Shown: one piece after another, positions 9,412 through 17,549 of the stretch | Position numbering within the stretch: the stretch's first letter is position 1 | Layout of the letters: every line of letters starts with the position of its first letter | Assembly (NCBI GenBank): GCA_031413815.1 | Contig: JANOFU010000032.1 | Location: forward strand, 32,138 to 96,137 | Length of the DNA: 64,000 nucleotides | Source: JAGVSR01 sp031413815 | GTDB lineage: Bacteria; Pseudomonadota; Alphaproteobacteria; Rhizobiales; Hyphomicrobiaceae | Reading direction: 5' to 3' | The notes under the pieces: generated by a model | Databases searched by the model: none | The model's input: only the letters and a program-made list of their open reading frames with translations | What the model was told of the DNA's origin: nothing | Position numbers and translations under genes: made by a program

Positions 9412-10053
9412 CTACTTCGCCAACTCTGCATCGAGTTTGCCGAACATATAAGTCCACTTGGCGTTTTGCGTATCGACCAGCAAGCTCATGAAGACCCGCA
9501 ACTGCATCAGCGTATCGCAGTTGGGTGTTTTGGCGGCGGAGCCTTCCTCGCCCATCGTCGAGATCTTAGTCAGAAACTCGTTCGACCGTTTATCGAAGAC
9601 GTCGATCTCGGCGTCTTTCACAAAGGGAGCCGCCTCTTTCAGGAACTGATCCTGGGTCCAGCCGCGCTTGTCTTTCAGTTGTCGCAGCTTGTCCTGGAAC
9701 ACGGGCTTCTTGAGCGCATTGAGCCCGCGCAGCGCCTCGGCCGATTGATCGACAACTGTTTCAAAGTCCAACTTCACGCACGCAGCGACGCCCGGTGCTG
9801 CGGGGGGGACCACGTCTTGCGAAGCGGGCGCAGGCTCGGTTAGCCCGGGCTCATCGGGCACGGACGGACTTGACGGCGGGAGCCGGTCACTCGGGCGATC
9901 GGAAGCGGGTGCCTGCGCTTCAGCGGCAGCCGGAGTTGAGGGCGCCGGCGTCTCTTGGGCGATGGCGTGAGATAAACTGAAAACGACGGCGGTGAGACCG
10001 CACGCGGTAAACATTCCCGCCACGCTGAACCGCCGTCTGCTCAATCCCACCAT
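9412..10053 (-). CDS. Exported protein of unknown function
   Basis: The 213-residue frame starts with a signal peptide (SRRRF, then a hydrophobic core, cleaved around AIAQE). A Pro/Ala/Ser linker of about 60 residues is followed by a compact C-terminal domain containing two cysteines (near residues 88 and 180) that could form a disulfide in the periplasm. No family was recognised. The start at 10053 is preferred over the GTG at 10080 because it places the positively charged residues directly before the hydrophobic core. It lies 3' of parC on the same strand with a gap of about 95 bases. Confidence 0.7.
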   Translation of the reverse strand: MVGLSRRRFSVAGMFTACGLTAVVFSLSHAIAQETPAPSTPAAAEAQAPASDRPSDRLPPSSPSVPDEPGLTEPAPASQDVVPPAAPGVAACVKLDFETVVDQSAEALRGLNALKKPVFQDKLRQLKDKRGWTQDQFLKEAAPFVKDAEIDVFDKRSNEFLTKISTMGEEGSAAKTPNCDTLMQLRVFMSLLVDTQNAKWTYMFGKLDAELAK

Positions 10054-10148
10054 GACAGTCTGGTAACTGCCACAGTTCACAGTGGCAAGAGTTCACAGAC
10101 GCCTGCCAACGCTCCAGCCGGTCAGCGTGGCACGAACGCCGCGGTGAC

Positions 10149-12401
10149 TTAGAACGCCGGGCCAAACTTGTTCGACCGCGGGAAGCCCTTGGGCGCGATA
10201 TGGCCGGCTTGAGCGCGGTCTCCCGCCCAATCTTTCAGGTCGCTCCACGGCAACGTAAAGGTGCGCCCCGCGCTGTCGAGCCATGTGAGGCCTTCTTTCT
10301 TGGTGAACACGCGGACGTCGGACAAGCCGCCATCCTTATAGCGCTGGAGAATGGTGCCCTTGCCGCGCGCCATTTCGTTGACATCCTCAAGCGGGAAGAC
10401 GAGTACTTTGCGGTTTTCGCCGACGCAGGCGACCATGTCGCCGTCAGCCGGGATCACGACGCAAGCTTCCTCTGGCTCGGTGACGTTGAGAACTTGCTTG
10501 CCTTTACGGGTCGAGGCGACAACCTCGTCTTCCGGTACAATAAAGCCGTAGCCGCCGCTGGAAGCCACCAGCAGCTTGCGCGTGGCGTCGTGGACGAACA
10601 GCTCGACGAAGTCGTGATTTTCTTCCAGATCGACCATCAGCCGAACGGGTTCTCCATGACCACGGCCGCCGGGTAGCTGGCCTGCTTCCAGCGTGAAGAA
10701 TTTGCCATTGGTGGCAAACAGTATGAGTTTGTCGGTGGTTTGCGCCTTGACGGCACACTTCAAGCCGTCGCCCTGCTTAAAGTCGAGCTTGGACAGGTCG
10801 TCCATGTGCCCCTTCATGGCGCGGATCCAGCCCTTGTCCGACAGGATCACAGTAATCGGCTCTTTCTCCGTCATGGCTTCTTCGAGATCGACGGAAATCT
10901 CCGGCGTATCGGCGAAGGATGAGCGGCGGCGGCCAAGGTCTGTTTTCTTCGAGTAGCGCTCGCGAGTCGCTTTCACTTCTTCGGTAATGCGTGCCCACTG
11001 CAAGTCGTCGGACTTCAAGAGCTGTACCAGCCCGCGCAGCTCCTTCGACAGCTTGTCATGTTCGGCCCGGATTTCGACCTCTTCGAGCTTCGACAGGCTT
11101 TTCAAGCGCAGGTTTAGTATTGCGTCGGCTTGGACTTCGGACAGGCTGAATGTCTTGATCAGCCGGGCCTTGGGATCATCCTCAAAGCGAACGATGCGGA
11201 TCACTTCGTCGAGATTGAGGAACGCGATCAGATAGCCATCCAGCACCTCAAGGCGGTGCTCGATTTTCTTTTTGCGGAACTCGGACCGCCGCACCAACAC
11301 ATCGACGCGGTGTTCGAGCCACTGCTTCAACACGTCCTTAAGCGACAGGACGTTCGGGATCTGCCCGGCCGACAGCACATTCATGTTGAGACCGAACCGG
11401 ATTTCCAACTCGGTCGCCCGGAACATGCTTTCCATCAGCACCATTGGATCGATGATGCGGGTCTTCGGCTCGAGAATGAGCCGCACAGTCTCCGCGCTTT
11501 CGTCGCGCACATCGCCCAGCAAGGGCAGCTTCTTGTCCGTCATCAGTTCGGCGATTTTCTCGACAAGCTTGGCCTTCTGCACCTGGTAGGGAATTTCGGT
11601 GATGACGATTTGATAGCCGCCACGGCCGGTGTCTTCCTTGTCCCACTTGGCGCGTAGGCGGAACCCGCCCCGGCCCGTCTTATAGGCTTCGAGAATGTCG
11701 GCGCGCGGCTCGACGATGACGCCGCCGGTGGGGAAATCCGGGCCCGGCACGAACTCAACGAGCTTTTCGATGGTCGCGTTCGGGTGTTTGATGAGGTGCA
11801 AGAGAGCGGCGCACAGTTCATCGAGGTTGTGGGGCGGAATGTTGGTCGCCATGCCGACGGCGATGCCAGACGATCCGTTGGCCAGAAGGTTTGGAAAGGC
11901 GGCTGGCAACACCGTCGGCTCTTGTTTCCGGCCATCATAGTTGTCGCGGAAATCGACGGTGTCTTCATCGATGCCATCGAGAAGTTCGGCAGCAATCGAC
12001 GTCAGGCGCGCTTCGGTGTAACGGTCTGCTGCTGGATTATCGCCATCGATATTGCCGAAATTGCCCTGGCCATCGACAAGCGGGTAACGCACGGCGAAAT
12101 CCTGCGCGAGACGCGCCAGTGTGTCGTAGATCGCTAAGTTTCCGTGAGGATGATAGTCACCCATTGTGTCGCCGACGATCTTGGCGCACTTGCGGTAGCC
12201 GCCCTCAGGGTCGAGACCCAGCTGGCGCATCGCATAGAGGATCCGGCGGTGAACCGGCTTTAGACCGTCGCGCACGTCAGGCAGCGCGCGGTGCATGATT
12301 GTGCTCAGCGCATAGGCGAGATAGCGCTCCTCAAGGGCATCCTTGAGGTTCACGGGCTCAAACGGGCCGGGACCCGAAGGCGGAATCGATTGCTTGGTCA
12401 T
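10149..12401 (-). CDS. parC: DNA topoisomerase IV subunit A
   Basis: The 750-residue protein is the DNA-cleaving subunit of topoisomerase IV, which decatenates daughter chromosomes. The N-terminal breakage-reunion domain has RALPDVRDGLKPVHRRILYA (about residues 38-57), the GNFGNIDGDNPAADRYTEAR block with the catalytic tyrosine (about 110-130) and LLANGSSGIAVGMATNIPPH. The C-terminal half is the beta-pinwheel region and lacks the GyrA-box heptapeptide, which supports ParC over GyrA. Length is normal for alphaproteobacterial ParC. Confidence 0.95.
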   Translation of the reverse strand: MTKQSIPPSGPGPFEPVNLKDALEERYLAYALSTIMHRALPDVRDGLKPVHRRILYAMRQLGLDPEGGYRKCAKIVGDTMGDYHPHGNLAIYDTLARLAQDFAVRYPLVDGQGNFGNIDGDNPAADRYTEARLTSIAAELLDGIDEDTVDFRDNYDGRKQEPTVLPAAFPNLLANGSSGIAVGMATNIPPHNLDELCAALLHLIKHPNATIEKLVEFVPGPDFPTGGVIVEPRADILEAYKTGRGGFRLRAKWDKEDTGRGGYQIVITEIPYQVQKAKLVEKIAELMTDKKLPLLGDVRDESAETVRLILEPKTRIIDPMVLMESMFRATELEIRFGLNMNVLSAGQIPNVLSLKDVLKQWLEHRVDVLVRRSEFRKKKIEHRLEVLDGYLIAFLNLDEVIRIVRFEDDPKARLIKTFSLSEVQADAILNLRLKSLSKLEEVEIRAEHDKLSKELRGLVQLLKSDDLQWARITEEVKATRERYSKKTDLGRRRSSFADTPEISVDLEEAMTEKEPITVILSDKGWIRAMKGHMDDLSKLDFKQGDGLKCAVKAQTTDKLILFATNGKFFTLEAGQLPGGRGHGEPVRLMVDLEENHDFVELFVHDATRKLLVASSGGYGFIVPEDEVVASTRKGKQVLNVTEPEEACVVIPADGDMVACVGENRKVLVFPLEDVNEMARGKGTILQRYKDGGLSDVRVFTKKEGLTWLDSAGRTFTLPWSDLKDWAGDRAQAGHIAPKGFPRSNKFGPAF

Positions 12402-12499
12402 GGGGATGGGTTAGCGCGCAGGGGCCCCTGCTGCAAGGCGTTGAGTTGGTGATGCACAGGGGTTACGCTGGCCCTGGACGTCGTGGTATGATCAGCGAA

Positions 12500-12754
12500 A
12501 TGACAGACCTCATGGAAAAGGCCTTGGCGGCCATCCGGACGTGGCCCGGCGAGCAACAAGACAAAGCCGCCCAGATGCTGCTTGCGCTCGACCGGCTGGG
12601 GCCCGCGCCTTACATGGCGAGCGGGGCCGAGCTGGCTGCGGTTGACGAGGCATTGGCGCAAACGCAGGCAGGCCAATTTGCGCCTTCCGCGGACGTTGAA
12701 GCGGTAGTCTGGCGGACCCAAGAAAGCGATGGGAAAGGCCCCATTCCATGCTGA
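12500..12754 (+). CDS. Antitoxin-like protein (first of a tandem pair)
   Basis: The 84-residue protein resembles a family of short antitoxins of pattern 'MxDLLxxALxxVRxLPxxxQDxxAxxLLxL ... AAVDEALAQxxxGxFAxxxxVEAVW', usually encoded just before a RelE/ParE toxin. Here that partner is not directly next; instead the next gene is a second, different antitoxin whose start overlaps this stop by 7 bases. The start at 12500 is the most consistent with the family; an ATG at 12488 is also possible and no strong ribosome binding site is visible for either. Confidence 0.65.
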   Translation: MTDLMEKALAAIRTWPGEQQDKAAQMLLALDRLGPAPYMASGAELAAVDEALAQTQAGQFAPSADVEAVVWRTQESDGKGPIPC

Positions 12755-12996
12755 TCGAACTCAACCCAAAGATTGAAGCATTGCTCAAGGCGCAGGTCAA
12801 AGCTGGCCGCTTCAGGTCGGTAGAAGAGGCCATTACAGCCGCCGTATTGGGGGTACCGGTTTTAGAGGATGCGCTTGGTGATTTGTCTTGGGCGCGCCCG
12901 TTCATCGAAGAAGCCGAGGCCGACATCGCGGCGGGGAGAACCTACAGCGAAGACGAAGCATATGCGGAGCTTGAGCGCCGTTACGGTAAGTTGTGA
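12748..12996 (+). CDS. ParD-like antitoxin
   Basis: The 82-residue protein has an N-terminal ribbon-helix-helix-like segment (MLIELNPKIEALLKAQVKAG, then RFRSVEEAITAAV) and an acidic helical tail (DIAAGRTYSEDEAYAELERR) typical of type II antitoxins that bind a ParE-like toxin. It overlaps the preceding antitoxin gene by 7 bases and the toxin gene by 4 bases (GTGA), so the three are translationally coupled. It probably binds DNA to repress its own operon. Confidence 0.8.
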   Translation: MLIELNPKIEALLKAQVKAGRFRSVEEAITAAVLGVPVLEDALGDLSWARPFIEEAEADIAAGRTYSEDEAYAELERRYGKL

Positions 12997-13292
12997 CGTA
13001 TTCAGTTCGCTACACAGCTTCGGCAATTAGGGACCTAGCCGAAATTGCAGACTACCTCGACGAAGAAGCGGGCGTGCAAATCTCCACTTCAGTTATTAAG
13101 CGCATCCGACGCCAAGTTGAGACATTGAAGCGCGATGCCCATCGCTATCGGGAGCGTTTGGACCTTGGCCCTGGCTGCCGTGCCCTACTCATCGGATCGT
13201 ACGTTGCGATTTACAAGTTTGATGGCGGCGAAGCTTTCGTACTTCGCGTTCTGCATGGTGCGCGGAACATCACGCCGGAAATGTTGGAGTAG
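12993..13292 (+). CDS. ParE/RelE-family toxin
   Basis: The 99-residue protein has the ParE/RelE superfamily fold signature: YTASAIRDLAEIADYLDEEA at the N-terminus, a central RRQVETLKRDAHRYRERLD region, and the C-terminal strand pair YVAIYKFDGGEAFVLRVLHGARN. ParE toxins poison gyrase while RelE members cleave mRNA; the sequence does not decide between them, although the long N-terminal helical hairpin favours ParE. It starts with GTG overlapping the antitoxin stop. Confidence 0.85.
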   Translation: MTYSVRYTASAIRDLAEIADYLDEEAGVQISTSVIKRIRRQVETLKRDAHRYRERLDLGPGCRALLIGSYVAIYKFDGGEAFVLRVLHGARNITPEMLE

Positions 13293-13309
13293 AACGGTTC
13301 TTGGGTACG

Positions 13310-14254
13310 TCACCCTTGCCGCCGCTTCCACCAGCGGCGGACGAGGAGGCCGCTGAGGGTCGCTCCGACAAGGCCGACGAGTAGGCCGGACAGTAAGCCG
13401 ACATCCCCGGGACCGAGAAACGTAAAATTCCCTAAGATAAACAGCATCCATGCAAGTACTGATCCCAGCCAATATGCACCAAGTTCGTCGGCCATTAGTG
13501 CATTGCCGCGCCACTGGACCACGGTTGTGGCGAGAGCAACAGCAATCAGGGCGCTAACAGCGCCTGCAATTGGATCTACCATGGTCGCCATTTCCAGCGA
13601 AACAGCAGCGACAACAAACGCCACAGCCACCACTGCTGGAATTCCGTTGACGGTGCTTGCAATTTGCTGCGCCGAGCCACCCACCGGAATGGATGGTTTG
13701 GCGACAGGCGCGCCCCATCTCACGGATTTCGAAATGGTTATTTGGTCAGGGGCGGGCGGCAGCGCTGGCGGCGGATCAACGACGCCCAGCGCGCGCTTCA
13801 TGGCACCCGCCAGAGCATCGGCCTCGGGCGCAAACCGCTCATGCGAAATCCGCACCGCCTGACGGCGTAGCAAAGGCTGAAGGCTCTGCGGTAGGGCGTC
13901 GATCGCAGGCATGCCGGCGCCATCCAGCAACACCGGCACCACGCGGATATCACGCGCCAGCGCCGCCTCAATTTCAATGCGCACGAAATCACCCGGGTTG
14001 TCGAGCCGGCGGTCGCCACGTTGATCGCGGCTGTCGAGCCAGTTCGGACCAATCAAAGCCAGAAGCACGTCGCACTTGGCGACCTGATCGTTCAGCACTT
14101 TCACGAAATCGAGCCCCGGCTCGATGTTGTCGACATCCATGAAAAGTTTGTCGCGGCCAACGCCCGCGACCAACCGGTCCACCAGCCGCCCGGCCGCGTG
14201 CTTGGCGTCGTCGCGCCTGTAAGTAACGAAAATGCCCCCCGCCTTTGCGACCAC
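13310..14254 (-). CDS. TIR-domain protein with C-terminal transmembrane helices
   Basis: The N-terminal region (about residues 6-135) is a bacterial TIR domain: GIFVTYRRDDAKHAAGRLVD, then DKLFMDVDNIEPGLDF, CDVLLALIGPNWL and FVRIEIEAALARDIRVVPVL. The glutamates at 94 and 96 in the RIEIEAAL helix are in the position of the catalytic Glu of NAD-cleaving TIR domains. After a Pro-rich linker (about 155-175), three or four hydrophobic segments occupy about residues 205-308. TIR domains fused to membrane segments are compatible with abortive-infection defence or signalling, but no partner defence gene is adjacent. It lies between two toxin-antitoxin operons and is convergent with the ParE-like gene. 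Confidence 0.82.
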   Translation of the reverse strand: MVAKAGGIFVTYRRDDAKHAAGRLVDRLVAGVGRDKLFMDVDNIEPGLDFVKVLNDQVAKCDVLLALIGPNWLDSRDQRGDRRLDNPGDFVRIEIEAALARDIRVVPVLLDGAGMPAIDALPQSLQPLLRRQAVRISHERFAPEADALAGAMKRALGVVDPPPALPPAPDQITISKSVRWGAPVAKPSIPVGGSAQQIASTVNGIPAVVAVAFVVAAVSLEMATMVDPIAGAVSALIAVALATTVVQWRGNALMADELGAYWLGSVLAWMLFILGNFTFLGPGDVGLLSGLLVGLVGATLSGLLVRRWWKRRQG

Positions 14255-14353
14255 TCAAATCCTTAAATTTAATGTGCTCACACTAGCTGCCGTCCGCATC
14301 ACCTGCAATTCCGCTCGGGTCGCGACTTGTTCCGTACGGCCGTTTAAGCTATA

Positions 14354-14385
14354 GTTGTTGAACTTTTCAACAACCATTAAGTTGT
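14354..14385. promoter_or_regulatory. Palindromic operator candidate before vapB
   Basis: A perfect 9-base inverted repeat GTTGTTGAA-CTT-TTCAACAAC occupies 14354-14374. Its right arm is shared with a second smaller dyad ACAAC-N6-GTTGT (14370-14385). It lies 26-57 bases upstream of the vapB start, where VapBC complexes normally bind to repress their own promoter. Confidence 0.6.
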
Positions 14386-14410
14386 CCCCACAGCCGAAGG
14401 CAGAGACCCC

Positions 14411-14644
14411 ATGGGCACGATGAATTTCTCGATCCCCGATGACGTCAAGGACAAGTTCAACGAGGTTTTCAAGGACGCGAACAAGAGCGCGGTTATTGCC
14501 GAACTGATGCGCAGGGCAGTAGAGGACGAGGAGCGCAAGCAGCGCGATAAGAGCTTCGCCGACCGCGTACGCCGCAGGTTGGAGTCCAGTCCCGGATTCA
14601 CGGAGGAGCAAATCCGTAAAGCGCGGGAGGACGGGCGGCCGTGA
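14411..14644 (+). CDS. vapB: VapB-type antitoxin
   Basis: The 77-residue protein begins with a ribbon-helix-helix-type segment (MNFSIPDDVKDKFNEVFKD, then ANKSAVIAELMRRAV) and ends in a charged helix suited to wrap around a PIN toxin (FADRVRRRLESSPGFTEEQI). The stop overlaps the vapC GTG start by 4 bases. A strong palindrome sits upstream. The name is by position and architecture; RHH antitoxins partner several toxin families. Confidence 0.8.
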   Translation: MGTMNFSIPDDVKDKFNEVFKDANKSAVIAELMRRAVEDEERKQRDKSFADRVRRRLESSPGFTEEQIRKAREDGRP

Positions 14645-15075
14645 GACTTGTCGTCGACGCCAGCGTTGCTTTGAAATGGTATTTGAAAGACCGGCCCGAA
14701 GAACTTTATGTGGAGCAGGCAATCGGTATCGGTGATCTGATCGAAAGCAACCGCGTTGCTCTGTTCGCGCCGCCGCACTGGCAATTGGAAGTTGTCGCTG
14801 TTCTGGCACGGCTTGCACCGCAAACAATCGATGAAGCGATCATCGAAATGTCAGCGATGAGCAAACACACAATCCCAATGTCCGATGTACTTCGCCGCGG
14901 CGCTGACCTTTCCATCCGCTACAATCACCACATCTTCGATACGCTCTATCACGCTGTCGCTTTGGAAACGGGTGCCACACTTGTGACCGCAGACGACCGC
15001 TATTTTGCCAAAGCGCGCAGCGAAGGTCGGATCATGATGCTGCAAGACTTCAAAGCCCCGATCGAAAAACCATGA
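14641..15075 (+). CDS. vapC: VapC PIN-domain ribonuclease toxin
   Basis: The 144-residue protein is a PIN-domain endoribonuclease. The acidic metal-binding residues are visible: Asp6 in RLVVDASVALKW, Glu in WQLEVVAVLARL, Asp in HIFDTLYHAVA and Asp in TLVTADDRYF. All are intact, so the toxin appears functional. It begins with GTG overlapping vapB, and its stop overlaps the start of the CAP-domain gene (ATGA). Confidence 0.88.
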   Translation: MRLVVDASVALKWYLKDRPEELYVEQAIGIGDLIESNRVALFAPPHWQLEVVAVLARLAPQTIDEAIIEMSAMSKHTIPMSDVLRRGADLSIRYNHHIFDTLYHAVALETGATLVTADDRYFAKARSEGRIMMLQDFKAPIEKP

Positions 15076-15767
15076 CCCCGACCCTCCCCGACCTGCCAGC
15101 AGTCGAGGCTGCCGTCATTGAGATGACGAATGCGTTTCGCGCGCAGCAGATGCTGCAGGACGTGCAACCGAATGCGCAGCTCACAACAGCAGCGCGGGCC
15201 TATGCGGCCTACCTTGCCAAAAACAACGCGTTCTCTCACACCGCCGATGGCCGCGAGGCAGGCGATCGCGTGACGGCCATCGGCTACCAGTGGTGCCAGG
15301 TGGGCGAAAACCTTGCGCTCAATCTCGACAGCCGCGGTTTTGCCAGCCGGGACCTGGCCAAGAAATCGGTTGAAGGCTGGATCAACTCACCCGGCCATCG
15401 CGAGAATATGCTGGCACCGCATGCGACGGAAATTGGCGTTGGCGTGGTGCGCGCGCCAGACAAGGACCCGAAGTTCATTTCCGTCCAGCTGTTCGCGCGG
15501 CCGAAATCCATGCAGTACGAGTTCCAAATCTCGAACTCATCCAAAGACACCGTCACCTACTCGTTCGGTGGTGAAACCCATCAAGTGGCGCCGAGCTTTG
15601 CCATCACTCACACGGCCTGCACGCCGAGCCCGCTAACCTTCGACAAGGCCGGATCGAAACCCGTGCAAGCCCGTTTCGAAGCCTCCGACGGCGTCGTCTA
15701 CACACTGAAGCCGGACAAGTCGAAGGGCTTAAAAGTCGATGTGACGGCGAAGCAGAAGGTCGAGTAG
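15072..15767 (+). CDS. CAP/SCP-domain protein coupled to vapC
   Basis: The 231-residue protein contains a CAP (cysteine-rich secretory protein/pathogenesis-related 1) domain at about residues 15-145: AARAYAAYLAKNNAFSHTADG, then VGENLALN and VEGWINSPGHRENML, with His and Glu residues of the CAP cavity. The remaining 85 residues are an unassigned beta-rich tail. Most bacterial CAP proteins are exported, but no signal peptide is present at this start. The ATG overlaps the vapC stop (ATGA), which suggests co-translation with the toxin-antitoxin operon. An upstream start with a signal peptide is excluded because it would lie inside vapC. Confidence 0.8.
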   Translation: MTPTLPDLPAVEAAVIEMTNAFRAQQMLQDVQPNAQLTTAARAYAAYLAKNNAFSHTADGREAGDRVTAIGYQWCQVGENLALNLDSRGFASRDLAKKSVEGWINSPGHRENMLAPHATEIGVGVVRAPDKDPKFISVQLFARPKSMQYEFQISNSSKDTVTYSFGGETHQVAPSFAITHTACTPSPLTFDKAGSKPVQARFEASDGVVYTLKPDKSKGLKVDVTAKQKVE

Positions 15768-15770
15768 GCC

Positions 15771-15828
15771 GGGGTCTTAGACTGGGGTCAGGCACGCCAA
15801 AAGGTGCCGGACCCCAGTCAAAGACCCC
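15771..15828. terminator. Bidirectional terminator between the CAP gene and recO
   Basis: A long stem is formed by GACTGGGGTC (15780-15789) with GACCCCAGTC (15810-15819), with an inner GGCAC/GTGCC pair and an outer GGGGTC (15771-15776) with GACCCC (15823-15828). It fills the gap between convergent genes. Confidence 0.65.
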
Positions 15829-15835
15829 AATTGAA

Positions 15836-16555
15836 TCAGCGGTCCACATTCGCCGAAATGCGCTGACGGACTTCAGGCAGCGCTTCACCACGCGGCTGCA
15901 GAATGCGGCTCTCGAGAAAATGTCCAGTGAGCTGCAACCCCGACACAACATCTTGCGCGGTCGCCGACCGGTTCCGGGCGTTGGTGAGGAATTGCGGCAG
16001 AGCCAGCAGTTTATCTTTGTAAGGCTCACCGGCAGATTCCGACACCGCCCGGCCCGACTTCGGCGAAACATAAATCAATTGATCGTTCGCCCCCGTTGCC
16101 ACGCATTCCGTCAGATCGAGGCCAAATCCCAACTCCTGCAGCAACGCCAGCTCCCAACGCACATACAGCGCCGGCCAGACCGTCACGTCGTCTAGGTACC
16201 CGAGAACGAACAGAGTGATTTCAAACAACGCCGGATGGGGATCTCGCTCGGGCAGCAACCGCGACAGCGAGCATATCGACATCAGCCCGCACAACGCTGC
16301 GGCATCGTCCATGGCAGCTGCCGCATAGCCTTTCCGCAATTCAACTGTGACGTGACCCAGATGTTCTGACAGACGGGCCTTCCACGTGGCATCAACGTGA
16401 TTGCCAACCTGCAGGATGGGCCGCGATTTGCGCGAGCGGCCACCATGCACGAGCCCCAAATGCCGGCCATGCGACCGCGTCATCAATTCGACGACAGCCG
16501 CCGTTTCCCCGTGCGGGCGCACCGCAATCACGATGGCTTCGTCAGACCATTGCAT
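15836..16555 (-). CDS. recO: DNA repair protein RecO
   Basis: The 239-residue protein is RecO, which loads RecA on SSB-coated single-stranded DNA in the RecFOR pathway. The N-terminal OB fold shows MQWSDEAIVIAVRPHGETAA and SRSHGRHLGLVHGG, and the C-terminal helical part has LLALPQFL. Length fits the family. It is the last gene of the era-rnc-lepB group on the minus strand, an arrangement seen in many alphaproteobacteria. Confidence 0.93.
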   Translation of the reverse strand: MQWSDEAIVIAVRPHGETAAVVELMTRSHGRHLGLVHGGRSRKSRPILQVGNHVDATWKARLSEHLGHVTVELRKGYAAAAMDDAAALCGLMSICSLSRLLPERDPHPALFEITLFVLGYLDDVTVWPALYVRWELALLQELGFGLDLTECVATGANDQLIYVSPKSGRAVSESAGEPYKDKLLALPQFLTNARNRSATAQDVVSGLQLTGHFLESRILQPRGEALPEVRQRISANVDR

Positions 16556-16612
16556 GGGGTAGCCTTAGCGAGTGCCAGGGCCCGCAGGCAAGCCTGCCGG
16601 CCGCGTGCCCGG

Positions 16613-17545
16613 TCAATCCTTGGGAAACTCCAGACCCATTTCGCGGTAGCGCTCGGGATCGCTGCCCCAGTTTTCGCGCACTTTCACAAACAGGAATAGA
16701 TGCACGTCCTGCTCCAAGATCTTTGACAGCTCGGCGCGCGATTCCGACGAGATCCGCTTGATTGTCTGCCCGCCCTTGCCCAGCACGATACTCTTCTGGC
16801 TGTCGCGCTCGACAAAGATTGTCTGCTCGATCCGCACCGCGCCGTTCTTGAAGTTCTTCCAGTCGGTTGTCTCGACGGTTGTCGAATACGGCAGCTCTTC
16901 ATGCAGCCAATGATAGATCTTTTCGCGCGTAATCTCAGACGCCAGCAACCGCAACGGTGCATCGGAGATATCATCTTCTGGATAGTGCCACGGCCCCACG
17001 GGGACGAGGCTTGCCAAATGCGATTTCAAATCAGCAACGCCGCTGCCGCCAAGCGCTGAGATCATGAACACCTGATCAAAAGCGCGGCGCTCCGTAATCT
17101 TGGCGACCAGCGGTAACATCCAGTCTTTGTCTTCGACCCGGTCGACTTTGTTGAGCACCAGAAGGCACGGCACTTTCACACCCACCAGCTTGTTGACGAT
17201 CTCTGCGACTTCCTCGTCGTACCCCTTTGCCGCATCGACCATGAGGGCGATGGCATCCGCTTCGCCTGCTCCGGTCCAGGCTGCATGCACCATGGCCCGG
17301 TCCAACCGGCGCTTGGGCTTGAAGATGCCCGGCGTATCGATGAACACCAGCTGGCTGGCGCCCTCGATGGCGATGCCGCGGATCGGTACGCGCGTCGTCT
17401 GCACCTTACGCGACACGATCGAAACCTTGGTGCCCACAAGCGCATTGACCAGCGTCGACTTGCCGGCGTTCGGCGCACCGATAATGGCGATGAAACCGAA
17501 TTTGCGCAGCGGAGCATCGGCCGCCGGTCCGGTGGCGTCTGACAT
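16613..17545 (-). CDS. era: GTPase Era
   Basis: The 310-residue protein has the Ras-like G domain with G1 GAPNAGKST, the G3 DTPG motif, G4 NKVD and the G5 region SALGG, followed by the C-terminal KH domain (IVLGKGGQTIKRI). Era binds the 3' end of 16S rRNA and promotes 30S subunit maturation. The ATG at 17545 directly after a GTG at 17548 is preferred. The gap to the rnc stop is about 4 bases, so they are coupled. Confidence 0.96.
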   Translation of the reverse strand: MSDATGPAADAPLRKFGFIAIIGAPNAGKSTLVNALVGTKVSIVSRKVQTTRVPIRGIAIEGASQLVFIDTPGIFKPKRRLDRAMVHAAWTGAGEADAIALMVDAAKGYDEEVAEIVNKLVGVKVPCLLVLNKVDRVEDKDWMLPLVAKITERRAFDQVFMISALGGSGVADLKSHLASLVPVGPWHYPEDDISDAPLRLLASEITREKIYHWLHEELPYSTTVETTDWKNFKNGAVRIEQTIFVERDSQKSIVLGKGGQTIKRISSESRAELSKILEQDVHLFLFVKVRENWGSDPERYREMGLEFPKD

Positions 17546-17549
17546 CACA

